Assembly (NCBI GenBank): GCA_903939755.1
Contig: CAJAII010000058.1
Location: 1 to 57,719, forward strand
DNA length: 57,719 nt
Direction of reading: 5' to 3'
Source of the DNA: an uncultured Flavobacteriales bacterium
Lineage (GTDB): Bacteria; Bacteroidota; Bacteroidia; Flavobacteriales_D; Crocinitomicaceae
The notes beneath the pieces were generated by a model. That model saw only the letters and a program-made list of their open reading frames with translations. It searched no databases and was not told where the DNA came from. The position numbers and the translations under genes are program-made. Below, piece after piece: positions 51,314 through 57,719 of the stretch (the stretch's first letter is position 1; each line of letters begins with the position of its first letter).

Positions 51314-52894
51314 ATGAAAAAACTAACTATTTTATTGCTGATCACTATTTTTAATGGCGTTGCCTTTGCTCAAAATAGCATTAATGTTACTGTTTCTGGT
51401 AACATCTTCAATGCCGATTTCGACTCGGTAAAAATTTCTCATTTCTTCGGAAAATACTATAAAGACTACCTTTCAGTACCAATCGATAAAAAAGGGAATT
51501 TTACCATTAAAGGGAATTTACCGGCAATGGATTATTACGTTCTGAGAATCGGAAAAAGTCAAGCGCATTTAATTTTACGCGATAAAAGCGATATTAAAAT
51601 ATATGGCGATGGTAAGAAAATCAGTAAATTTTGTAACATAGTAGGATCTGATGAATCACATGCAATGAACCAATTCTCCAACCGAATGGATCGTTGGAAT
51701 ATTAAAAGTGACTCTGCCATGACAGCGCTTAAAGCGGACACTTCAAAAGCAAAAGCAATTAATGATTACATGAGCAAAGAATTTTTGCAATACCAAAACG
51801 ATCGACAAGAATTTATTGCAAGTAATCAAAACTCTCCGGCCTTAATTATATCCTTAGTATCGATGAATATAGAAACAGAGTTTGAAGCGTATGAAAGCAT
51901 TATGAATCAAGTGACGGCCTCTTTTGGTGAAAGTCCAACGGTCAAAGAATATGCGAAATATGTACAAAGTATCAAAGACAAAAAGCTAGCAGAGGCAAAA
52001 CAATTGAATGACGCAGCACTTCTTTCTCCAGGGAAAGTTTCGCCAGATTTTGAGGAACTAGGAATCGATCGAAAGACGAAAATTAGTTTGGCTAGTTTAA
52101 AAGGGAAGGTAGTGTTGATAGATTTTTGGGCATCTTGGTGCGGCCCTTGTCGGAAAGAAAATCCAAATGTTGTTCGTATTTATGAAAAATATAAAGACAA
52201 AGGTTTTACCATCATGAGTGTTTCATTAGATACAGACAAAGACAAATGGATTGCAGCTATCAATCAAGACAAACTAACATGGCCAAATCATGTAAGTGAT
52301 TTAGGGGGTTGGAACAGCCGTGTCGGTAAAATGTATCAAGTTAATAGCGTGCCGTTTACGGTCCTAATTGACAAGGAAGGAAATATTATTAAAACTAATC
52401 TTCGCGGTGAAGAACTTGAGAATCAACTTGAATCCATATTTAGTGAAGCGGAAGTGCAAAATATGCCGAGAGATGCAAGTGTCCCTCCAAATTTTGAAGA
52501 GTTAGGCACCGATAGAAAGACAACTATTAGTTTGGCTAGTTTAAAAGGGAAGGTAGTGTTGATAGATTTTTGGGCTTCTTGGTGTGGGCCGTGCCGTAAA
52601 GAAAATCCAAATGTTGTTCGTTTATATGAAAAATATAAAGATCAAGGGTTTACTGTCATGAGTGTTTCCTTAGATACCGAAAAAGACAAATGGATCGCTG
52701 CTATCAAAAAAGACAAATTGACATGGCCAAATCATGTAAGTGATTTAGGTGGATGGGAAAGTCGCGTAGGGAAATTATATTATGTAAATAGCATTCCTTA
52801 TACTGTACTTGTTGATAAAGAAGGAAAGATTATAAATAAAAATATTCGTGGTGAAGAACTCGAAAATGAACTTAAAAAGATTTTCAACCGTTAA
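51314..52894 (+). CDS. TlpA-family protein with two tandem thioredoxin domains
   Basis: 526 residues. Signal peptide (MKKLTILLLITIFNGVAFAQ) with no lipobox cysteine; a DUF4369-like N-terminal domain (about 25-110); a helical linker; then two TlpA domains (about 246-378 and 393-526). Each domain has FWASWCGPCRKENPNVVR. The DNA of the two catalytic regions is nearly identical over long stretches, so the duplication appears recent or maintained by gene conversion. The linker is SEAEVQNMPRDASVPPN. It is probably a soluble periplasmic disulfide reductase working with the upstream lipoprotein. Confidence 0.94.
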   Translation: MKKLTILLLITIFNGVAFAQNSINVTVSGNIFNADFDSVKISHFFGKYYKDYLSVPIDKKGNFTIKGNLPAMDYYVLRIGKSQAHLILRDKSDIKIYGDGKKISKFCNIVGSDESHAMNQFSNRMDRWNIKSDSAMTALKADTSKAKAINDYMSKEFLQYQNDRQEFIASNQNSPALIISLVSMNIETEFEAYESIMNQVTASFGESPTVKEYAKYVQSIKDKKLAEAKQLNDAALLSPGKVSPDFEELGIDRKTKISLASLKGKVVLIDFWASWCGPCRKENPNVVRIYEKYKDKGFTIMSVSLDTDKDKWIAAINQDKLTWPNHVSDLGGWNSRVGKMYQVNSVPFTVLIDKEGNIIKTNLRGEELENQLESIFSEAEVQNMPRDASVPPNFEELGTDRKTTISLASLKGKVVLIDFWASWCGPCRKENPNVVRLYEKYKDQGFTVMSVSLDTEKDKWIAAIKKDKLTWPNHVSDLGGWESRVGKLYYVNSIPYTVLVDKEGKIINKNIRGEELENELKKIFNR

Positions 52895-52897
52895 AAA

Positions 52898-53686
52898 TTG
52901 AATGCTACAAAAACCCATATCTATTTTGCATCGGATTTTCATCTGGGTGCACCCGATTGGGAAAGCAGTCTTCTTCGTGAAAAAAAAATCATCAACTGGC
53001 TAAATGAAATTGAAAAAGACGCCGCTGAAATTTATTTTCTTGGCGATGTTTTCGATTTTTGGTTCGAGTATAAAGAAGTGGTCCCAAAAGGATATATCCG
53101 TTTATTAGGGAAATTTGCCAGTCTTAGCGATGCAGGTATTAAACTTCATTTTTTTACTGGAAATCATGACATGTGGATTTTTGATTACTTTAAAAAGGAA
53201 TTCAATGCCCAGATTTATTATCAACCAATGCTACGAAAAATAAATCAGAAAGTATTTTTTATTGGGCATGGTGATGGATTAGGCCCCGGAGACCTCAAAT
53301 ATAAAATCATTAAAAAATTCTTCAGAAGTAAAATTTGTCAGTGGAGCTTTGCCCGATTTCACCCTAATTTTGGAATCGGTATCGCCAACTATTTTTCAAG
53401 AAAAAGCCGTGCTTCCAATGGAAATAATGATGAGAAATTCCTAGGTAAAGAGAATGAATGGCTTTACCTCTATTCGAAAGAAATTGCTCAAAAAGAAAAA
53501 ATAGATTATTTTATTTTTGGTCACCGTCATTTACCCATTGAACTTCCAATAGATCAAGCCACTTATTATAATTTAGGAGAATGGTTAAACCATTGTACCT
53601 TTGCTCAATTTGATGGGCAAGATTTACAAATGAAGTGTTGGGTAGATGGAAAAGTTCAGCCTTTTATTTTCAATGAAAACAACTAA
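52898..53686 (+). CDS. lpxH: UDP-2,3-diacylglucosamine diphosphatase
   Basis: 262 residues with the calcineurin-like metallophosphoesterase signature: ASDFHLGAP, LGDVFDFWFEY, FTGNHDMWIF, IGHGDGLGPGD and FGHRHLP. These metal-ligand sites are typical of LpxH, which releases UMP in lipid A synthesis. The start is TTG at 52898: a stop lies two codons upstream in the same frame, and no ATG occurs in frame before the first motif. It lies 3 bp after the tandem TlpA gene. LpxK is also encoded in this run. Confidence 0.93.
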   Translation: MNATKTHIYFASDFHLGAPDWESSLLREKKIINWLNEIEKDAAEIYFLGDVFDFWFEYKEVVPKGYIRLLGKFASLSDAGIKLHFFTGNHDMWIFDYFKKEFNAQIYYQPMLRKINQKVFFIGHGDGLGPGDLKYKIIKKFFRSKICQWSFARFHPNFGIGIANYFSRKSRASNGNNDEKFLGKENEWLYLYSKEIAQKEKIDYFIFGHRHLPIELPIDQATYYNLGEWLNHCTFAQFDGQDLQMKCWVDGKVQPFIFNENN

Positions 53687-54116
53687 GGAATCAAATCAGT
53701 TTATCCTTGATGGGACAGCTGATTTAAAAAAATTTGCCGATTTCTTTTTAAAAAAAGTTTCCCAAGCAACGTGTGTGGCATTCTCAGGTGATATGGGAAG
53801 TGGAAAAACCACCCTGATTTCTGAAATCCTAAAAACTATGGGTATTGAAAATCCTCAAGGATCACCCACCTACTCCATTATACAATCGTATGCATTACCT
53901 ACCAATCAGAATTGCTATCATTTAGATGCCTACAGAATAGAAAATTCGCAAGAAGCATATCAAATAGGGCTGGAAGAACTTTTTGAAGAAGATGCCTACT
54001 TCTTTGTTGAATGGCCTGAAAAAATAAAAGAATTTCTTCCTATTAACACAATTTGGCTGTATATTCGTGAAATTGAGCAAAATAAACGTCTGATAACTTT
54101 CAAAGATGATTACTGA
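53673..54116 (+). CDS. tsaE: tRNA threonylcarbamoyladenosine biosynthesis ATPase
   Basis: 147 residues. Walker A AFSGDMGSGKTTLI, then GSPTYSIIQSY, CYHLDAYRIENSQEAYQ and FFVEWPEKI, as in TsaE. It works with TsaB, TsaC and TsaD in making t6A37 in tRNA. ATG 53673 is chosen because the ATG at 53646 lies inside lpxH and adds residues that do not fit the family. It overlaps lpxH by 14 bp and ald by 11 bp. Confidence 0.95.
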   Translation: MKTTKESNQFILDGTADLKKFADFFLKKVSQATCVAFSGDMGSGKTTLISEILKTMGIENPQGSPTYSIIQSYALPTNQNCYHLDAYRIENSQEAYQIGLEELFEEDAYFFVEWPEKIKEFLPINTIWLYIREIEQNKRLITFKDDY

Positions 54117-55326
54117 TCCTGATATATTAAAGACCCTAATGCAACAAGGTAAATTTCTCCCTAAGGAAGAAATGCTGGAAATTGAAAGAAAAAAAGGAAG
54201 CTTACTAATCGGCATTCCTAAAGAATTATCCTTCCAAGAAAGGCGCGTTGCTTTGGTTCCTGAAGCGGTTGCACTTCTTGTTGCAAATGGTCATCATGTA
54301 ATGATAGAATCATTGGCAGGTGAAGGGTCTAATTTTACTGATAACGACTACAGCGAAGCTGGAGCTGAAATTACGCAAAGCCGCAGTGCTATTTATCAAT
54401 GTAATTTAATTTTAAAAGTAGCTCCTCCTTCGGAAGAAGATGTGGACTTAATGCCAGGCAACCAAACCTTTATTTCCGCCTTGCAAATTTCCTCACAACC
54501 AAAGGAAATTCTTGAAAAGTTAATAAAGAAGAAAATTACGGCCATCGCATGGGATTACATAAAAGATGAAGAAGGAGTTTATTCGGTGGTGAGAACTTTG
54601 GGAGAAATTGCAGGTACCACTTCTATATTAATTGCTGGAGAATTACTTTCTTCTTTTTCCACTGGAAAGGGATTGATGCTAGGTGGAATCGCTGGAGTGC
54701 AACCTACTGAAGTAGTTGTTATTGGTGCAGGTACAGTAGGAGAATTTGCTTCCAGAGCTGCCATTGGACTTGGGGCGAGCGTAAAAGTTTTTGATAATTC
54801 TCTAACCCGCTTACGTAGATTACAAAATGACATAGGAAGCCGTGTTTTCACCTCTGTTATTCAACCTAAAGTATTAGAAAAAGCAATACGAAGAGCGGAT
54901 GTTGTGATTGGTGCGTTACGATCTGACTTGGGTAAATCTCCTTGTGTAGTTTCTGAAGAAATGATTCAGCAAATGAAATCCGGCTCCGTTATAATTGATG
55001 TAAGCATAGATCAAGGTGGCTGTTTCGCTACCTCTAAAGTCACTAATCACAATGATCCAACGTTTGTTAAACACGGTGTGATTCATTATTGCGTTCCAAA
55101 TATTGCATCCCGCGTAGCAAGAACAGCTTCTTTTGCCGTATCAAATATATTTTCACCTCTACTGTTGGAAATTGGCAACAAAGGCGGTGCATCAGAATTA
55201 ATAAAACAACATCCAGGATTTAGAAATGGCGTTTATATTTACAGAGGTATCCTGACCAATGAGGTCCTTGGTAAAGTATTTAATTTGAATTACAAGGATA
55301 TTAATTTAATTCTACCTGGAATGTAA
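54106..55326 (+). CDS. ald: alanine dehydrogenase (AlaDH/PNT family)
   Basis: 406 residues. IGIPKELSFQERRVALVPEA at the N-terminus, then NLILKVAPPSEED, a Rossmann GAGTVGEFASRAAIGLGASV and VIIDVSIDQGGCF in the C-terminal half. It interconverts alanine and pyruvate with NAD, or is a related transhydrogenase-like enzyme. About 30 residues before the usual start (MITDPDILKTLMQQGKFLPK) are a Bacteroidota feature. It overlaps tsaE by 11 bp and the next gene by 1 bp (TAATG). Confidence 0.9.
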   Translation: MITDPDILKTLMQQGKFLPKEEMLEIERKKGSLLIGIPKELSFQERRVALVPEAVALLVANGHHVMIESLAGEGSNFTDNDYSEAGAEITQSRSAIYQCNLILKVAPPSEEDVDLMPGNQTFISALQISSQPKEILEKLIKKKITAIAWDYIKDEEGVYSVVRTLGEIAGTTSILIAGELLSSFSTGKGLMLGGIAGVQPTEVVVIGAGTVGEFASRAAIGLGASVKVFDNSLTRLRRLQNDIGSRVFTSVIQPKVLEKAIRRADVVIGALRSDLGKSPCVVSEEMIQQMKSGSVIIDVSIDQGGCFATSKVTNHNDPTFVKHGVIHYCVPNIASRVARTASFAVSNIFSPLLLEIGNKGGASELIKQHPGFRNGVYIYRGILTNEVLGKVFNLNYKDINLILPGM

Positions 55327-55775
55327 TGGCGAATTTCGTTCCTTTAATATTTCCAAAAGCAGCCTTAGACCTTACAAAAAAAAATGAGCTGATTTATGTC
55401 AAATGCATAATTCGCAATAAATTATTGGTGCTAACACCAGAAGAATGGGTTAGACAGCATGTCCTTCATTTTTTAATAATTCACAAAAACTATCCCCTTT
55501 CAAGATTGTCTGTAGAAAAGTCCATCAATTATAATGGTTTATCTAAACGCTGGGATATTGTTGCTTACAATGAAGCGTTTGCTCCACAGCTTCTGGTAGA
55601 GTGTAAACAACCAGATATTAAGATCAGCATTGATACATTCTTACAAGCAGCTGCTTACCAAAAGATTATTCAGTCAGAAAATATCTTATTGACCAATGGA
55701 AAAGAGACTCTTTGCTATAATATCAAGAAGAAGGAAGAAATTTTAAACGACCTCCAAGCAATTGGGAGCTACTAA
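55326..55775 (+). CDS. HsdR N-terminal-like PD-(D/E)XK domain protein
   Basis: 149 residues similar to the stand-alone type I restriction enzyme R N-terminal family (HSDR_N_2). Catalytic-type residues appear in WDIVAYNEAFAPQLLVECK (Asp then Glu-x-Lys). No HsdS, HsdM or methylase gene is near, so it is not a restriction system here; it is a common orphan in Bacteroidota. The function is unknown, probably nucleic-acid related. It ends overlapping the convergent DUF4924 gene by about 4 bp. Confidence 0.88.
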   Translation: MANFVPLIFPKAALDLTKKNELIYVKCIIRNKLLVLTPEEWVRQHVLHFLIIHKNYPLSRLSVEKSINYNGLSKRWDIVAYNEAFAPQLLVECKQPDIKISIDTFLQAAAYQKIIQSENILLTNGKETLCYNIKKKEEILNDLQAIGSY

Positions 55776-56323
55776 TTCTGATTCGTTACCCAATCTCCAG
55801 ATTTCATTTTATGAAATTCGCGCGATAAATAAGCCAATTGGATGCGCATAGCATCAAAAGCCTCCTCCGTTTCTTGCGTTATCTCTTTACCTCGCATCTT
55901 TAATTGAAGCTTCATACGCATAGCGTGTAATAATAATTCAACGTCATGATTTCCAGGCATTGCTGCCTTTTTTCTAAATTCTTCCAGGTATACAAGCGAT
56001 CGTTCAACCAACTCTTGGTACTTACTATCATTTACAACTGTTAATAGCGTTTGGTGTAAATAGACTAATTCTAAAATTGCTTCATCTACTTCACCAATAT
56101 GACCACTCGATTCCTTACCCGTTTGTTGCAATTCATGCGCTATGGAAGCATACCAATTTTCATATTGCCCTAAAAATGAAGTGTCAGGCAATTGTAATTT
56201 TACATATTTCTCAATTAATAAAGGAATATTGAATGAAAATTTACGAATTGTATCTTCAACATGATACATATAGAGTACATATTCGGCAATATTTTCTAGT
56301 TTCTTTTGGGCCGCAGTTTGCAT
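55772..56323 (-). CDS. DUF4924 family protein
   Basis: 183 residues, helical and charged. It starts AAQKKLENIAEYVLYMYHVEDTIRK; the ENIAEYxLYMYxxED pattern is the family signature. DUF4924 is Bacteroidota-specific and its role is unknown. It is the third gene of the operon with the OmpH-like lipoprotein (TAATG overlap). There is no signal peptide, so it is cytoplasmic. Confidence 0.88.
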   Translation of the reverse strand: MQTAAQKKLENIAEYVLYMYHVEDTIRKFSFNIPLLIEKYVKLQLPDTSFLGQYENWYASIAHELQQTGKESSGHIGEVDEAILELVYLHQTLLTVVNDSKYQELVERSLVYLEEFRKKAAMPGNHDVELLLHAMRMKLQLKMRGKEITQETEEAFDAMRIQLAYLSREFHKMKSGDWVTNQN

Positions 56324-56916
56324 TATTTCTTTATGTCTTTTTCAATTGATTTTTGATTTTCATTCAAGAAATTAATAAACTCCTTGGTAACGTCCATGGA
56401 AGGATTAATATAATTAATTTGACCACCTTCACCATGAATCATCATCAAGTCGATGTGATGTAATTCACAATATTTTTTGCCTAACGCTTCAATTTTCTTG
56501 CTAATTTCCTCTAATTTTTTCATCGTTTCCTCTTCCAATTTCGCACCTTCCACTTGTTGGTATTGCATAACAGCCTGCTCCATTTGTTGCGCTTTTTGCT
56601 GAATTTGAACTACCTCATTTTGAGAAAGTAAACCACTTCGCTCTTTTTCTGAGTTTCGTTGGATATACCCTTTTAATTCGTTTGTTCTGCGCTCCAATTC
56701 TGCTTGAAAAACTTGCTGTTTTTTTGTGACAATTGCATCTTGTTCCTTGTAGTACAAAAAGTTTGATTTAATGCTATCGTTGGAATAATAAACGATGGTT
56801 AATCCTTTACTATCATGGGCAACAACTTTAGGAACTGAAGATTCTTTAGGTTTTTTCGATGTACAACTAATCATCAAAAATGGAGCGAGTAAAATAATAT
56901 AAGCAAGTGACTTCAT
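56323..56916 (-). CDS. OmpH/Skp-like lipoprotein
   Basis: 197 residues. Lipoprotein-like signal (LLAPFLMISCTSKK), then a short strand (VVAHDSKGLTIVYYSND), a long coiled-coil region from about 60 to 150, and a C-terminal strand part (IDLMMIHGEGGQINYINPSMDV). This is the shape of the Skp/OmpH periplasmic chaperone family, which holds outer-membrane proteins during transit. A cysteine for lipidation makes it membrane-tethered, unlike soluble Skp. It lies between a small gene (ATGA overlap) and DUF4924. Confidence 0.9.
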   Translation of the reverse strand: MKSLAYIILLAPFLMISCTSKKPKESSVPKVVAHDSKGLTIVYYSNDSIKSNFLYYKEQDAIVTKKQQVFQAELERRTNELKGYIQRNSEKERSGLLSQNEVVQIQQKAQQMEQAVMQYQQVEGAKLEEETMKKLEEISKKIEALGKKYCELHHIDLMMIHGEGGQINYINPSMDVTKEFINFLNENQKSIEKDIKK

Positions 56917-57155
56917 TCTTTTGTCTTTTTAAATTCTAAAATATCCTTACGCATGCTAATGAACCGACTTAAACAATTCGTGAAAAATTCATCGGAAAGT
57001 AAAACTTCTATATCATCTAAATTGGAAAATTGATCCTTGTCAAATTTAAATATTTGCTCATATGAATCGAGCGTGATCTTCAATAAATACTTTGAATTGT
57101 ATTCATGGATCTGTATTAAATACCTTGGGTGGGGGATTTCTTTAACCAATCGCAT
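56913..57155 (-). CDS. small conserved-looking protein, 80 aa
   Basis: The start ATG at 57155 gives (M)RLVKEIPHPRYLIQIHEYNS, then LKITLDSYEQIFKF and LSRFISMRKDILEF. I recall similar proteins across Bacteroidota with no assigned function; this is from memory. A TTG at 57164 belongs to the promoter box. It overlaps the OmpH-like lipoprotein gene by 4 bp. No membrane segment; probably cytoplasmic. Confidence 0.75.
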   Translation of the reverse strand: MRLVKEIPHPRYLIQIHEYNSKYLLKITLDSYEQIFKFDKDQFSNLDDIEVLLSDEFFTNCLSRFISMRKDILEFKKTKE

Positions 57156-57161
57156 AGTAAA

Positions 57162-57169
57162 CAAAAATA
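57162..57169 (-). promoter_or_regulatory. -7 promoter box for the OmpH-like operon
   Basis: TATTTTTG on the minus strand, ending 6 bp before ATG 57155. Its final TTG is the rejected alternative start codon. Confidence 0.5.
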
Positions 57170-57197
57170 ACGCTTTAATTCAAACTAAAAAGTTTAA

Positions 57198-57593
57198 TTA
57201 GCAAGAAACAACCTCATTGTCACTAATCGCATCAAAAATAAACTTATAAGCTAACAATTCTTCAAAATCTTTACCCATATCTTCTAATTGAACATCATGG
57301 ATTGGATAGGTCCAATGTACTTCTAAGTGATTTTGTTTTTCTGCTAACTCATTAAGCAAATAAAGAAGTTTTAATATCTCTAAAGAGGAAGTCGTATTCA
57401 CACAATCGAATTGCAACCTTAAGGAAGTATGAATTGGATTGGAATTAACGTAGTTAGCAAGCCATTCATGAGCTGTCAACCAAAAAGTGGCATCTTGATC
57501 AGAAAGAACACGGCCATTTATCTGCAACACCCCATTCATTTTAAAGTTAATTTCAGGACTGTTGTCCGTTGCCACAATCATTAAATCTGACAT
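57198..57593 (-). CDS. SiaC-like DUF1987 regulatory phosphoprotein
   Basis: 131 residues of the DUF1987/SiaC family: IVATDNSPEINFKMNGVLQI, then INGRVLSDQDATFW and the phosphorylation-site segment CVNTTSSLEIL, followed by HLEVHWTYPIHDVQLEDMGK. In Pseudomonas SiaC, phosphorylation of a Thr in this segment by SiaB, and its removal by SiaA, control a diguanylate cyclase. With my start at ATG 57593 the equivalent Thr falls near residue 68. An ATG at 57659 is possible but adds 22 basic residues with no family match. No SiaA, SiaB or SiaD is in this window. Confidence 0.88.
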   Translation of the reverse strand: MSDLMIVATDNSPEINFKMNGVLQINGRVLSDQDATFWLTAHEWLANYVNSNPIHTSLRLQFDCVNTTSSLEILKLLYLLNELAEKQNHLEVHWTYPIHDVQLEDMGKDFEELLAYKFIFDAISDNEVVSC

Positions 57594-57719
57594 AAGTATT
57601 GTTTTAATCGCGGTAAATTTACACCGAATATTTCTAAATTGTTTCATCAATTGACCCAATTAGGATAATAAATAATGAAATTATAAATAATCGTTTCTTT
57701 TTATTTATTAGAAAATAAA

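Noticed and set aside
55326..55775. Restriction-modification system based on the HsdR-like domain
   Set aside because: Only a small nuclease-fold domain is present, without methylase, specificity or motor genes nearby.

Overview
This window looks like chromosomal DNA from a low-G+C member of the Bacteroidota, most likely a Flavobacteriales/Crocinitomicaceae-type bacterium (lineage is inference). The evidence is type IX secretion (T9SS) C-terminal sorting domains, TonB receptors with carboxypeptidase-like N-terminal domains, a DUF4249 lipoprotein, DUF4924 and VTC/DUF4956 genes, almost no Shine-Dalgarno sequences, and repeated promoters of the Bacteroidota type TAnnTTTG. Several of these promoter boxes lie so close to the ATG that leaderless mRNAs are likely. 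No phage, insertion sequence, CRISPR array or integrase is visible.

Layout. 1-7.1 kb: small hypothetical genes, a CYTH triphosphate-tunnel protein, a membrane nucleotide-sugar dehydratase, a thioesterase, a YwqK/MORN protein, a TauE/SafE transporter and threonine aldolase. 7.2-16.1 kb: a TonB receptor with no usable start codon, a T9SS-exported hydrolase-like protein, YceI, a YdeI/OmdA-like protein, a small BaeRF-like protein, an outer-membrane protein and a glycine-rich secreted protein. 16.2-21.3 kb: a DEAD-box helicase, a VWA plus AAA+ ATPase pair, a 320-bp gap with a duplicated structured element, tRNA-Arg(ACG) with its own terminator, and a nitroreductase. 21.3-34.3 kb: a barrel protein, an AraC regulator with a membrane N-terminus, a divergent 2423-residue T9SS surface protein, and a TonB receptor plus DUF4249 lipoprotein pair. 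34.5-45.3 kb: PheT, arginine decarboxylase, ArsC-like protein, Asp/Asn hydroxylase, UvrD helicase, M61 peptidase and PurT. 45.3-55.8 kb: a long plus-strand run of VTC polyphosphate polymerase, DUF4956, LpxK, PNP, GatB, two TlpA-type thioredoxins, LpxH, TsaE, alanine dehydrogenase and an HsdR-N nuclease-fold protein. 55.8-57.7 kb: a minus-strand three-gene operon (small protein, OmpH-like lipoprotein, DUF4924) and a SiaC-like DUF1987 protein.

The window mixes housekeeping (PheT, GatB, TsaE, tRNA-Arg, PurT, PNP), envelope building (LpxH, LpxK, nucleotide-sugar dehydratase, OmpH-like) and surface display. The points I find most worth following are: two kinds of secreted glycine-rich domain (one resembling the ALK/LTK glycine-rich domain) likely to form polyglycine-II structures; a VTC-DUF4956 pair that may make or handle polyphosphate at the membrane; a tRNA-Arg in which the G19-C56 elbow pair is replaced by U19-A56; a TlpA protein with two nearly identical catalytic domains; and a 15-bp direct repeat between the AraC regulator and the giant surface protein.
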